A DNA stretch of 21,654 nt, taken from an uncultured Caryophanales bacterium. Its GTDB lineage: Bacteria; Bacillota_I; Bacilli_A; RFN20; CAG-826. Below, one piece after another: positions 1 to 7,725 of this stretch. A model generated the notes under the pieces. The model was not told the DNA's origin. It saw only the letters and a list, made by a program, of their open reading frames with translations, and ran no database searches. Position numbers and translations under genes: made by a program. How positions within the stretch are numbered: the first letter of the stretch is position 1; the number at the start of each line of letters is the position of its first letter. The DNA lies in contig CAMYXQ010000004.1 of the NCBI GenBank assembly GCA_947303105.1, positions 1 to 21,654 on the forward strand, read 5' to 3'.

Positions 1-668
1 AAAATCTCCACGTCGAGAATCATCTCGAGTGCCATGAAGAAGATGAGGATGGCAAAAGCGATGACGATGCCAGTCATGTAGAGGTCGGTCAACACCATGA
101 TTGCAAAGTAAAGGATCATCGTGACGAAGGCGTTCGCCACCATCGGAAGGGCGCGGGAAAGCATCTCACGCAACGCATCGACGTCATTCGCGAAGACCGA
201 CATGATGTCGCCATGGGTCTTCGAATCGAAATAGGAAACCGGCAAGTCTTCAAGATGCTCAAAGAGGTCATCGCGGATCTTCTTCTGGATGCCTTGGCTG
301 ACCATCGACATGAGGAAGTTATAAAAATATAACGAGATGATGCCGACCAGATAGAAGGCCGCCATAATGCCAATCGCCCCACCGAAGTGGACGCCATACC
401 ACGTGACTTCGCTGAACTCAGCGAACGCACGGACGTTTTGATTGGCATCTAAAATGAAGTGGTCGACGACCACGGTGCCGATAAAGTAACTTCCAAGGGC
501 GGTTACCGCCGAACTCAAAAGAACGAGGAACACGACGAGGAAGAACTGCCACGGATAGTATTTGAAAACATAACGCAAGAGGCGGCGGATCGCGCCGCGT
601 TTCGCCTTGCGGGAGACGGGCGCCATATTACGTGGGTTTTTGGATGGTCTAAGCGTTGCTCGCGGCAT
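1..668 (-). CDS. ABC exporter half-transporter, N-terminal part (partial)
   Basis: The frame is open to the window edge, giving about 222 residues of the transmembrane domain of an ABC exporter; the nucleotide-binding domain lies outside. Hydrophobic helices begin near residue 35, and a coupling region reads FDSKTHGDIMSVFANDVDALR, which is typical of the exporter fold (SYFD-x3-GD-I-x-S-x4-D). The start at 668 is chosen because GGGAGGTGAT sits six bases upstream; an internal ATG at 626 has no such site. The chosen start overlaps the 3' end of the preceding ABC gene by 20 bases, so the two are almost certainly co-translated and form a heterodimer. Because the partner has a degenerate ATPase site, this subunit should carry the canonical Glu and His; that is inference, since the domain is not in the window. 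The cargo is unknown, but the MarR gene upstream suggests efflux of drugs or toxic compounds. Confidence 0.88.
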   Translation of the reverse strand, partial: MPRATLRPSKNPRNMAPVSRKAKRGAIRRLLRYVFKYYPWQFFLVVFLVLLSSAVTALGSYFIGTVVVDHFILDANQNVRAFAEFSEVTWYGVHFGGAIGIMAAFYLVGIISLYFYNFLMSMVSQGIQKKIRDDLFEHLEDLPVSYFDSKTHGDIMSVFANDVDALREMLSRALPMVANAFVTMILYFAIMVLTDLYMTGIVIAFAILIFFMALEMILDVEI

Positions 669-2439
669 CGAAATCACCTCCCCCACCTAATTGAGATTCG
701 TACAAAGTGCGGTAAATCTCATTATTGGCGATCAATTCCTCATTGGTCCCCATTCCAACGATCTGACCATCATTCATGACGATGATCTGATCGCAATCCT
801 TAATTGAAAGCACCCGCTGAGCGATGATGAGCTTCGTCACATCGTTGCGGTGTTCGCGTAATCCACGGCGGATTTTGCCGTCGGTGCCAGTGTCGCAGGC
901 ACTCGTGGAATCATCGAGGATAAGGATCTTTGGATTCTTTAATAAAGCTCTGGCGATGCAAAGGCGCTGTTTCTGTCCACCGGAAACATTGGTGCCACCT
1001 TCATCGATTTGGGTATCAAGCCCCTGCGGGAACGAATGCAGGAATTCGCTGCACTGGGCGATATCGCAAGCTTTCCAAATCTCTTCGTCGGTCGCGTTTT
1101 CATTGCCCCAGCGGAGATTGTCGCGGATCGTCCCGGTGAACAAAGTGTTCTTTTGGAGAACGACCGCCACGGATTCACGCAAAGAACTGACATCGTACTT
1201 CCGGACATCTTCACCGCCGACGGTGACCGAACCGCTATCGACATCATACAGACGTGCGATGAGACTGATTAAAGTGGTCTTGCCTGAACCGGTAGAACCG
1301 ATGATTCCCAACGTGGAACCACTGGCGATATCCAGGTTGATATTGTGAAGAATCGGTTTGCCCTCATTATATGAGAACTGGACATTTTGGAAGGAAATGT
1401 CGCCGGACTTGACTTCAAAAATCGCATTCTCGGGAACTTTGATATCCGGCTCTTCGAGGATGATCGCCGCGATACGTTCCGCCGAGTTACGGGCGATGGT
1501 GATCATGACGTAAACCATCGACACCATCAAAAGGGACATAAAGATCATTTGGACGTAAGTGATGAGGGTGGTCAAAGAACCCGTATCCAAATCGGTGCCA
1601 CCGGATTTGACGATGAGGGTTGCGCCAAAGAAAGACAATCCCAACAAAGTCGCGTTAATCGCGAAGTTGAGTGTGGGTTGGTTGAACGCCAATAATCGTT
1701 CGGCATGGACGAAGAGACGATAAATCGTCCCACTCACGCCACCAAACCGCTTCTTCTCGAAATCTTCGCGATTGAACGCTTTGACGACGCGGATGCCGTC
1801 CACATTTTCTTGGACGCTCTGATTGAGGTTGTCATAGGTATCGAACACTTTGACAAAGGTCGGGTGGACGGTGCGGGCCAGTAAGAGAAGGACAGTTAAG
1901 ACGATGGGCACCAATGCGACGAAAATCCAAGCCACCTTCCATTCAGTGACGAAGGACATGATGATGGCCAAAGTCATTAAGAACGGGGCGCGGACCACTG
2001 CACGGAGAGCCATCTGGAAAGCGTTCTGCACATTGGTGACGTCTGTGGTCGTTCTGGTGACGATCGAGGAGGTTGAGAAGTGATCGATATTCTTAAAAGA
2101 ATATCTTTGGATCTTGCGGAACATTCCTTCGCGAAGGTTCGCCGCGAACCCGCAGGCCGCGGACGCCGCCCAGAAACCACTGAGGATGCCAGTCGCGGCG
2201 GCAACGATGACGCACGCGGCGATGATTAGGGAATAATTGGTGATGGTTGAGAAATCGCTGGCCTTGATCCCGCGAACCAAATAACGCATGAAGAAGGCGA
2301 CCATCGTTTCGCAGATGGTTTCGAGGAAAACGAAAACCCAAGCCAACAAGGTATCCTTCTTGAACTTGCCCATGTAAGCAAAAATAACCCGGAAGGTGGC
2401 AATTAAAGATGTTTTCTTTTCCTTATTCTTCCTAGCCAT
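649..2439 (-). CDS. ABC exporter half-transporter with degenerate ATPase site
   Basis: A full-length 596-residue half-transporter with the membrane domain at about 1-330 and the ATPase domain at about 345-590. Walker A is GSTGSGKTT (381-389), the signature is VSGGQ (485-489) and Walker B is ILILD (505-509). The residue after Walker B is Asp510 where a catalytic Glu is expected, and the H-loop position is Gln541 (IIAQR) where His is expected. In heterodimeric exporters such as TM287/288 and LmrCD this Asp/Gln pairing marks the subunit that supplies the degenerate ATP site. The start at 2439 overlaps the MarR stop by eight bases, and the end overlaps the next ABC gene by 20 bases, so marR and the two ABC genes form one transcription unit. 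Function is inferred as efflux; the substrate cannot be read from sequence. Confidence 0.93.
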   Translation of the reverse strand: MARKNKEKKTSLIATFRVIFAYMGKFKKDTLLAWVFVFLETICETMVAFFMRYLVRGIKASDFSTITNYSLIIAACVIVAAATGILSGFWAASAACGFAANLREGMFRKIQRYSFKNIDHFSTSSIVTRTTTDVTNVQNAFQMALRAVVRAPFLMTLAIIMSFVTEWKVAWIFVALVPIVLTVLLLLARTVHPTFVKVFDTYDNLNQSVQENVDGIRVVKAFNREDFEKKRFGGVSGTIYRLFVHAERLLAFNQPTLNFAINATLLGLSFFGATLIVKSGGTDLDTGSLTTLITYVQMIFMSLLMVSMVYVMITIARNSAERIAAIILEEPDIKVPENAIFEVKSGDISFQNVQFSYNEGKPILHNINLDIASGSTLGIIGSTGSGKTTLISLIARLYDVDSGSVTVGGEDVRKYDVSSLRESVAVVLQKNTLFTGTIRDNLRWGNENATDEEIWKACDIAQCSEFLHSFPQGLDTQIDEGGTNVSGGQKQRLCIARALLKNPKILILDDSTSACDTGTDGKIRRGLREHRNDVTKLIIAQRVLSIKDCDQIIVMNDGQIVGMGTNEELIANNEIYRTLYESQLGGGGDFDAASNA

Positions 2440-2884
2440 TTTTCGTTCCTAAGTTATGACGAATCTGCTCACAGACCCGTAAATACGTCGTGATATCCTC
2501 TTCGCTTAAACCTTCGGTCATCTTTTCTTCCGCTTGGCTGAAAAGGACCAAAACGCCTTCAAAGCGGGCCAATCCCTTTTCGGTCAGACGGAGATATTTT
2601 TGACGACGATCTTCGGGGTTCACCTCAAAGAGGATGTATCCCCGTTCTTCTAACGAGGATAAGGTTTCCGAAATCGTTGATTTCGGGCTATCGAAATGAG
2701 CCATCAGATCCGTACTGGTGACATTCTTATCTTGGTTACGGCAGATAAAACCGAACACCCGGCCTTCTAACGGTGAAAGAATCCCACCTTCGAGAGAAGC
2801 GAATTCATTGACCATGTGATTGGAAATAGCCCTTGATGTGAGCAAGGATTCTTCACGTAGTGTTTGGGTGGTTTTCTCTGCCAT
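2432..2884 (-). CDS. MarR-family transcriptional regulator
   Basis: About 150 residues with the MarR winged-helix pattern: a DNA-recognition segment TSTDLMAHFDSPKSTISETLSSLEERGYI followed by the wing (EVNPEDRRQKYLRLTEKG), flanked by helices that would form the dimer interface. It lies between dusB (44 bases upstream) and the ABC pair (8-base overlap), the usual arrangement for a local repressor of an efflux operon. I chose the ATG at 2884. An earlier TTG at 2935 in the same frame would overlap dusB and add a poorly MarR-like N-terminus. Neither start has a convincing Shine-Dalgarno site, so the start is uncertain. A 20-base imperfect palindrome lies right before this ATG and may be its own operator. 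The inducing ligand is unknown. Confidence 0.85.
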   Translation of the reverse strand: MAEKTTQTLREESLLTSRAISNHMVNEFASLEGGILSPLEGRVFGFICRNQDKNVTSTDLMAHFDSPKSTISETLSSLEERGYILFEVNPEDRRQKYLRLTEKGLARFEGVLVLFSQAEEKMTEGLSEEDITTYLRVCEQIRHNLGTKNG

Positions 2885-2885
2885 A

Positions 2886-2905
2886 ATCGTTCGGTGACGA
2901 ACAAT
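2886..2905. promoter_or_regulatory. Candidate MarR operator
   Basis: The 20-base sequence ATCGTTCGGTGACGAACAAT is an imperfect palindrome with a perfect GTTCG/CGAAC core and seven of eight matching outer positions. It ends one base before the marR ATG. MarR proteins commonly bind palindromes of this size at their own promoter, but no convincing -10/-35 pair was found here, so this is a candidate only. Confidence 0.35.
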
Positions 2906-2928
2906 TTTGGAATGTCCACCGCGTATTT

Positions 2929-3909
2929 TCAACAATTAAATTGTGCGTGAGCGCGGATACCGGCCCAAATCCGTTCTAAGTCGTTTTCGCTTTTTAGCGA
3001 TTCAGTGATAGAGAGTCGGATTTTCTTATAACCAGGGAATCCGCTGAAGAAATGGGGCAAGATGCCGCGGAGCTGAGGGATTGCCCGATGGGCTCCGATG
3101 TCGGCGATAAGCATGTCGGCATACTGCTCCGCGAGCTCTAATTGTTTTGAGAGAGGCAGAGCCTCTTCCACCGGTTCCCCATTCAGTTTTTCATTGATTT
3201 GACTCACAAGCTGAGGATTGCCAAGAGCGCCTCTGGCGACCATCACGAAATGGGCGCCGGTGATTTCCATCGCCTTGATGGCGTCTCCGACGGTGAAGAT
3301 GTCGCCCGACACGGCGATTGGGACGCTCGTCTCTTTTTGGATATCGCGGATCAACTCATATTGGGGCTGACCGGAATATAGTTGTTTGGTTGTTCTAGCA
3401 TGGATCGTAATGCCTTGGACACCAGCTTTTTCAGCGAGCTGAACAACCTCGTGGACATTGATGTGTTCTTGGTCCCATCCAAGGCGGATTTTGATGGTTA
3501 CCGGATGCTTGGAAACATCACAAATGCCCTTCAAATACTCAAAAAGCTCATCGGGGCGGCGTAACCAGGCAGAACCCGCGCCAGTCTTCGTAACCTTATA
3601 GACAGGACAACCCAAATTGAGATCCAGGATGTCATAGGTGGCATTCTTTTCGAGAATCTCCACTGCTTTGACCGTGGATTCCAAAGAAGAGCCAAAGAGT
3701 TGCAAAGCAACCGGTCTCTCGTCTTCGGCGGTTCGCAGATACTCGAAGGTTTGTTTGTTGCCATAGACCAAACCGCAGTCGCTGATCATCTCACTGACGG
3801 TCAAGGCGACGCCGAATGGTTTTAAGAAGCGGCGATAAGAAAGATTGGTGACTCCAGCCATCGGAGCCAACAAAACCCTTCCTTCTAATTCAATACCGCC
3901 AAACTTCAT
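2929..3909 (-). CDS. dusB: tRNA-dihydrouridine synthase, DusB type
   Basis: An FMN-dependent TIM-barrel enzyme that reduces uridine to dihydrouridine in the D-loop of tRNA, using NADPH. The N-terminus reads ELEGRVLLAPMAGVTN, the standard DusB opening. The catalytic cysteine is Cys101 in LDLNLGCP, followed by the K-x2-K-x-GAGSAWL segment; the phosphate-binding end is seen in VSGDIF and VARGALGNP. At 326 residues the length is normal. The frame extends upstream into ftsH, but those residues are basic and unlike DusB, so the start is placed at 3909. There is no Shine-Dalgarno site directly before it; a GGAGG lies 26 bases upstream within a perfect palindrome. It follows ftsH by 37 bases, as dus genes often do in Firmicutes, and is followed by marR. 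Assignment to the Dus family is firm; the exact tRNA position modified is not proven. Confidence 0.93.
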   Translation of the reverse strand: MKFGGIELEGRVLLAPMAGVTNLSYRRFLKPFGVALTVSEMISDCGLVYGNKQTFEYLRTAEDERPVALQLFGSSLESTVKAVEILEKNATYDILDLNLGCPVYKVTKTGAGSAWLRRPDELFEYLKGICDVSKHPVTIKIRLGWDQEHINVHEVVQLAEKAGVQGITIHARTTKQLYSGQPQYELIRDIQKETSVPIAVSGDIFTVGDAIKAMEITGAHFVMVARGALGNPQLVSQINEKLNGEPVEEALPLSKQLELAEQYADMLIADIGAHRAIPQLRGILPHFFSGFPGYKKIRLSITESLKSENDLERIWAGIRAHAQFNC

Positions 3910-3916
3910 GGTTATA

Positions 3917-3940
3917 TAGAAAGGAGGTCTTAAGACCTCC
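3917..3940 (-). repeat. SD-containing palindrome between ftsH and dusB
   Basis: Bases 3923-3940 form the perfect palindrome GGAGGTCTTAAGACCTCC, able to fold as a seven-pair stem with a TTAA loop in the ftsH-dusB transcript. The 5' arm is a Shine-Dalgarno sequence and the 3' arm continues into ACCTCCTTTCTA (3917-3928), which matches the usual 3' end of Firmicutes 16S rRNA. It has only a short, broken T run after it, so it is not a good terminator. A role in processing or in controlling dusB translation is possible but untested. Confidence 0.6.
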
Positions 3941-3946
3941 AATCGA

Positions 3947-6106
3947 TTATTCTTTCGGGGTTTCCTCTTTCGGGGCATCTTCTTTTTGCTCGGGGATCGC
4001 ACCATCGATTTGATGGACGGTTTCGATCTGTTTCTGCGGAAGGGCACCGGTCTTGATGAGGGCGTCGATCTGCTCGGCGGTGATGGTTTCGTTCTCGAGC
4101 AAAGTCTCCGCGATCAAAGTGACATCCTTCTTATGTTCGGTGAGGATGGCCTTCGCTTGTTCATGAGCATCTTCGATGATCTTACGGACGGCCTTATCGA
4201 TTTCGAAGGCAACTTCACCGGAGAAGTTCCGCGAGGTATTCGTATAGTCGCGGCCAAGGAAGACGGAACCCTGGTTGGATTCATATTGGATCGGACCAAG
4301 TTCGGACATACCGAATTCGGTGACCATCATACGAGCTAAGCGGGTGGCGCGCTGAATGTCATTTTCGGCGCCGGTAGAAACATCGTCAAAGAAGATTTCC
4401 TCACTGGTACGACCACCGAGAAGACCGGTGATCTCAGCAAGGAGTTCCTTCTTTGTAAGAAGGAATCTATCGGTTTCCGGAGTCATGAGAACATGACCGC
4501 CGGTCTGACCGCGCGGAATGATGGTGATCTTCTGAACCTTTTCGCTATGCGGCAAGACCAAACCGATGACGGCGTGGCCGGCTTCGTGATAAGCGACCTG
4601 ACGACGTTCGTGTTCGTTCATGCGTTTGCTGTTCTTGGCCGGACCGGCGATTTGACGGTCGATGGCTTCATCGATTTCCGGCATGCCGATGGATTCTTTG
4701 CCGAAACGAACGGCTAAGATAGCGGCTTCATTCAAGATGTTGGCGATATCGGCGCCGGAGAATCCGACGGTCCGTTTAGCCAACGCGGCAAAGTCGACGC
4801 TCGGATCTATATTCTTTCCACGAGCGTGAACCTTGAATATGTCTTCGCGGCCCTTCACGTCAGGAGCGCTGACGGTGATGATGCGGTCGAAACGGCCAGG
4901 ACGCAACAAGGCGGGATCGAGGACGTCGTCACGGTTGGTGGCGGCGATGACCAAGATGCCTTTGTTATGTTCGAAACCATCCATCTCAACAAGCAACTGG
5001 TTGAGCGTCTGCTCACGTTCATCATTGCCGCCGCCCAAGCCAGCGCCACGCTGACGACCGACGGCATCGATTTCGTCAATGAACACAATGCAAGGAGCGG
5101 CCTGTTTCGCCTTCTTAAAGAGATCGCGGACACGGCCGGCGCCGACACCGACGAACATCTCAACGAAGTCAGAACCGGAGATGGAGAAGAACGGAACGCC
5201 AGCTTCGCCAGCGACCGCTTTCGCGAGGAGGGTTTTACCGGTTCCAGGCGGGCCGATCAAGAGAACGCCCTTGGGTAATTTCGCACCAAACGCGCTGAAT
5301 TTTTTGGGATTTTTGAGATATTCGACCAATTCGACCATCTCTTGCTTCTCTTCATCGCAGCCCGCGACGTCGTCAAATTTCGTCTTGGAGGAATCCTCGC
5401 GACGGGCCGGTGAACGGTTGAAATCCATCGCCTGGCGGTTGGCGCCATTGACGGAATTGTTGATTCTGCTGAAGAAGAAAATACCTAAAATGATCGTTCC
5501 GAGAAGGAGCAATAATGTCGGTCCCCAAGTCTCTAACCAAGAGGTCTGGAAAGCGTCAGTGACAAGATAGTAAGCCGGGGTGCTGGAACGGCGCGAAAGA
5601 TCGGGGCTCGCATTCCATTCGCGGATACGATCCTGGAAGACTTCCGACCAAGTGACGAGCTCTTTGTTCGGGGTGGCGAGAACGACATAAACGCCTTCCG
5701 CGTTCTTCTCGGTGAACATGTTGGCTTCGAACTTGTTGGTGGACCATTCTTCGTTTTCCATCGAAACGGTGTACTTGTACGAAGTCTTGGCGTTGGTCAG
5801 CAAAGCGGTACCACTGACCGTGGTCGTGGTGTAGCTCTGACTGACATTCGCGGTGTAAAGATAGACCGTTGAAGTCGTATTCTCCGCACTGTTGACTCGG
5901 AGTAAGTTATAGAGTTCGCTCTTCGACCAGGTAATGGTTCTGTTGAAGATGTTTTTGCTGAACAACACGATGATCGTGACGACGACCGCGGCGATCAAAA
6001 TGAATGGCAGGAAGAAACGGAACCCACGTCTTTGATTCGGATTCTGACGAGGATCGTGATTCTGGTTGCGATTGTCGTTGTTGTTTTCGGGGTAATTGTC
6101 TGGCAT
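3947..6106 (-). CDS. ftsH: ATP-dependent zinc metalloprotease FtsH
   Basis: A membrane-anchored AAA+ protease that degrades unassembled membrane proteins and selected regulators. At 719 residues it is slightly long. It opens with an unusual Asn-rich stretch (residues 4-26), then helix 1 (about 30-50), an extracytoplasmic domain and helix 2 (about 195-215). Walker A is GPPGTGKT (285-292), Walker B VFIDEID (341-347), the SRH arginines lie in ALLRPGRFDR (399-408), the zinc site is HEAGH (507-511), and the third ligand is probably Asp583 in ENDIQRAT. The start is fixed by AAGGAGGT five bases before the ATG. A promoter and a hairpin lie upstream, so it can be transcribed apart from tilS. The acidic, Glu/Lys/Pro-rich tail (about 700-719) is typical of FtsH. 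It is followed by dusB. Confidence 0.98.
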   Translation of the reverse strand: MPDNYPENNNDNRNQNHDPRQNPNQRRGFRFFLPFILIAAVVVTIIVLFSKNIFNRTITWSKSELYNLLRVNSAENTTSTVYLYTANVSQSYTTTTVSGTALLTNAKTSYKYTVSMENEEWSTNKFEANMFTEKNAEGVYVVLATPNKELVTWSEVFQDRIREWNASPDLSRRSSTPAYYLVTDAFQTSWLETWGPTLLLLLGTIILGIFFFSRINNSVNGANRQAMDFNRSPARREDSSKTKFDDVAGCDEEKQEMVELVEYLKNPKKFSAFGAKLPKGVLLIGPPGTGKTLLAKAVAGEAGVPFFSISGSDFVEMFVGVGAGRVRDLFKKAKQAAPCIVFIDEIDAVGRQRGAGLGGGNDEREQTLNQLLVEMDGFEHNKGILVIAATNRDDVLDPALLRPGRFDRIITVSAPDVKGREDIFKVHARGKNIDPSVDFAALAKRTVGFSGADIANILNEAAILAVRFGKESIGMPEIDEAIDRQIAGPAKNSKRMNEHERRQVAYHEAGHAVIGLVLPHSEKVQKITIIPRGQTGGHVLMTPETDRFLLTKKELLAEITGLLGGRTSEEIFFDDVSTGAENDIQRATRLARMMVTEFGMSELGPIQYESNQGSVFLGRDYTNTSRNFSGEVAFEIDKAVRKIIEDAHEQAKAILTEHKKDVTLIAETLLENETITAEQIDALIKTGALPQKQIETVHQIDGAIPEQKEDAPKEETPKE

Positions 6107-6129
6107 AGGCTACCTCCTTGTGGGGTTGG

Positions 6130-6160
6130 GAGCGCTTCTTTTTAGAAAAAGAATACGCTC
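6130..6160. promoter_or_regulatory. Hairpin in the ftsH 5' leader
   Basis: Two nested inverted repeats share a centre: outer arms GAGCG/CGCTC (6130-6134 and 6156-6160) and inner arms TTCTTTTT/AAAAAGAA (6137-6144 and 6146-6153, approximate ends). They lie between the ftsH -10 box and its ribosome binding site, so they would form in the mRNA leader or could be read as a DNA operator. The arms do not match CIRCE or the CtsR heptads, the common heat-shock operators of Firmicutes. No terminator T run follows. Confidence 0.55.
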
Positions 6161-6189
6161 AAATTAAAGCAAATGGGTTTCGATGTCAA
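6161..6189 (-). promoter_or_regulatory. Candidate ftsH promoter
   Basis: Reading the minus strand, TTGACA (6184-6189) is a perfect -35 box, followed after 17 bases by TAATTT (6161-6166), a weak -10 box. The -35 box overlaps the tilS stop codon. The predicted leader of about 50 bases contains the hairpin at 6130-6160. Confidence 0.5.
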
Positions 6190-7430
6190 TCATTGTGCAC
6201 AAAGCGTAATTCGAGAATGCTCTCGAAATTATCGTCCGAGTAGTTGGGGTCTGGAACATAAACGACTTTGCCGTCTTTGTTGCAGAAGACCGGCCACTGG
6301 CTGAGAACGGAATGCGGCAGATTCAAATCGATATAGAAACGGCGGACCGGAACAAGATAACCACCATAGGTGACCATATCTTGCGGCAAAGCGGTTCTGA
6401 TCGTCAGAGGATAGTCCTCTGGTTTGATGCCGCGGTCCTTGCCGCCATTTGAAAAATCCAAATGGAATTGCGGGGTATCCAGGACACCCGGCTTTTCCAA
6501 AATGTAGGAATAGGGTAATTCTTCGGGATTTGATCCAAGAATCAACACGTCATATTCCTTGATGATGAACCAGCCTTGTCCGATCGGGTAAGAGAGGTTC
6601 GGTTGAGGATCCAAGCACATCTTCCGGATGTCATTCAGCGACGAGGATTTCAAATGCACATGAACGTCAGCATTACCCACGAAGCGGATGAGCGTGCGAG
6701 CGAATTCCTCGGGTGACAAGGCGATGATGCTGCGGATGGATAGACTCCGGGTCGTATCCATGACTTTATCAAGGCCGGAGATGAAGCGGATCTTTTCATC
6801 GTTCTCCGTGCGGATTTCATCGAGAATCTGCTCGCGTTCGATCGCGTTCAGGTGGGCGACGATCGAGCGATGGATGTCATCGCGGACGTGCTGGTCTTCA
6901 TAGACGTCCATATGGGTGCTGAAGGGGACGTTGTTTTCTTTGTCGTAGTTCAGCAATTCGTGACGGGTGAAATCGAGAAGCGGGCGCAGAACGACCATGC
7001 CTTCGTGCGTGGAGATGGGCTGATACCCGTACTTGCGGGGACGCTTGCCTAGGTGCTTTTGGGTGAGATAGACCTCAATGAGGTCTTCCATTGTGTGCGC
7101 AACCAAAAGACCGGCGGCATCGTATTTCTGATACATCTCTTCGAAAAACGCATAACGAGCGTTGCGGGCCCATTCCACGAAGTTCTCCGCTTTGCCTTCC
7201 TGTGGAAGTTTATCGGTATCGAGGGTTTCGAGGCGGAGATTGTGTTCTGCGCAATACTGTTTCAACGCATCTTCTTCGCCTTCCATCGAATCTTGGAAGT
7301 GATAGTTCACAAAACAGACCACCGGAGAGACGCCTTGTTTGATGGTCATGTCCAGCAAGGCCATGCTGTCGGGACCAAAGGTACTGGCGAGGATATAATT
7401 CGAATGGGGATCGAGGTTCAATTTAAACAT
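6186..7430 (-). CDS. tilS: tRNA(Ile)-lysidine synthetase TilS
   Basis: Adds lysine to C34 of tRNA-Ile(CAU) so that it reads AUA, an essential step. The N-terminal ATP-pyrophosphatase domain begins at residue 11 with NYILASTFGPDSMALL, where the family norm is SGGxDS: here the first Gly is Phe18 and the preceding Ser is Thr17, while Gly19, Asp21 and Ser22 remain. The second motif, usually H-x-x-D-D-Q, reads AHTMEDLIEVYL. Both departures are worth noting, but the gene's position between rqcP and ftsH, its length (414 residues) and the C-terminal region (PLTIRTALPQDMVTYGG...VRRFYIDLNLP, resembling the TilS tRNA-binding end) support the call. The start overlaps the rqcP stop by eight bases and has AAAGGAGAG upstream. 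It ends in TGA, overlapping the ftsH -35 box. Confidence 0.88.
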   Translation of the reverse strand: MFKLNLDPHSNYILASTFGPDSMALLDMTIKQGVSPVVCFVNYHFQDSMEGEEDALKQYCAEHNLRLETLDTDKLPQEGKAENFVEWARNARYAFFEEMYQKYDAAGLLVAHTMEDLIEVYLTQKHLGKRPRKYGYQPISTHEGMVVLRPLLDFTRHELLNYDKENNVPFSTHMDVYEDQHVRDDIHRSIVAHLNAIEREQILDEIRTENDEKIRFISGLDKVMDTTRSLSIRSIIALSPEEFARTLIRFVGNADVHVHLKSSSLNDIRKMCLDPQPNLSYPIGQGWFIIKEYDVLILGSNPEELPYSYILEKPGVLDTPQFHLDFSNGGKDRGIKPEDYPLTIRTALPQDMVTYGGYLVPVRRFYIDLNLPHSVLSQWPVFCNKDGKVVYVPDPNYSDDNFESILELRFVHND

Positions 7431-7698
7431 TTTCTTCTCTCCTTTCGTGGGTGACTTCTTTGATGATTTCGTACATCGCTTCGGCTTCTTCTTTTTTGGC
7501 GTATGGACGGATTTCTTTGACGAGGATCTCGTATTCGTGACGCCCGAGATGCAGGGTGATGCGGTCGCCGGCTTCGACTTCCGTCATCGCCTTTGCCCGC
7601 TTACCGTTCTTGAAGACATCTCCGTCGTCGCAGAGATCTTTCGCGGTCTCCCGCCGCTTGATGAGGCGGGATATTTTAAGGAATTTGTCCATTCGCAT
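7423..7698 (-). CDS. rqcP: RqcP (YabO), S4-domain ribosome quality control factor
   Basis: A 91-residue S4-domain RNA-binding protein. The opening MRMDKFLKISRLIKRRETAK and the middle segment KNGKRAKAMTEVEAGDRITL match the YabO/RqcP family closely. In Bacillus subtilis this protein works with RqcH to add alanine tails to nascent chains stuck on 50S subunits. The family's conserved place in Firmicutes genomes is between mfd and divIC or tilS, which is what is seen here, although divIC and hpt are missing from this stretch. It starts 27 bases after the mfd stop and overlaps tilS by eight bases. There is no Shine-Dalgarno site before the ATG; instead an extended -10 box ends six bases upstream, so a leaderless transcript is possible in addition to read-through from mfd. 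A second Met at position 3 is an alternative start. Confidence 0.92.
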   Translation of the reverse strand: MRMDKFLKISRLIKRRETAKDLCDDGDVFKNGKRAKAMTEVEAGDRITLHLGRHEYEILVKEIRPYAKKEEAEAMYEIIKEVTHERREENV

Positions 7699-7704
7699 AG
7701 GATA

Positions 7705-7713
7705 ACTATATCA
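7705..7713 (-). promoter_or_regulatory. Extended -10 promoter before rqcP
   Basis: On the minus strand TGATATAGT is an extended -10 element (TG-n-TATAGT, five of six to TATAAT). It ends six bases before the rqcP ATG, which would place transcription start at the A of the ATG. No -35 box is visible, as is common for extended -10 promoters. A perfect inverted repeat, ACATATC/GATATGT with a five-base loop (7718-7736), lies just upstream around the mfd stop codon. Confidence 0.45.
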
Positions 7714-7725
7714 CAACACATATCC

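Noticed and set aside
459..779. Plus-strand frame across the junction of the two ABC genes
   Set aside because: It is antisense to both ABC genes, has no domain pattern, and the ABC overlap with its strong SD explains the region.
3910..4047. N-terminal extension of DusB into ftsH
   Set aside because: The extra 46 residues are Lys/Arg-rich antisense-like sequence without DusB similarity; the family begins at the Met at 3909.
4826..5278. Plus-strand frames over the FtsH AAA+ domain
   Set aside because: The DNA encodes unmistakable FtsH motifs on the minus strand; the plus frames have no independent support.
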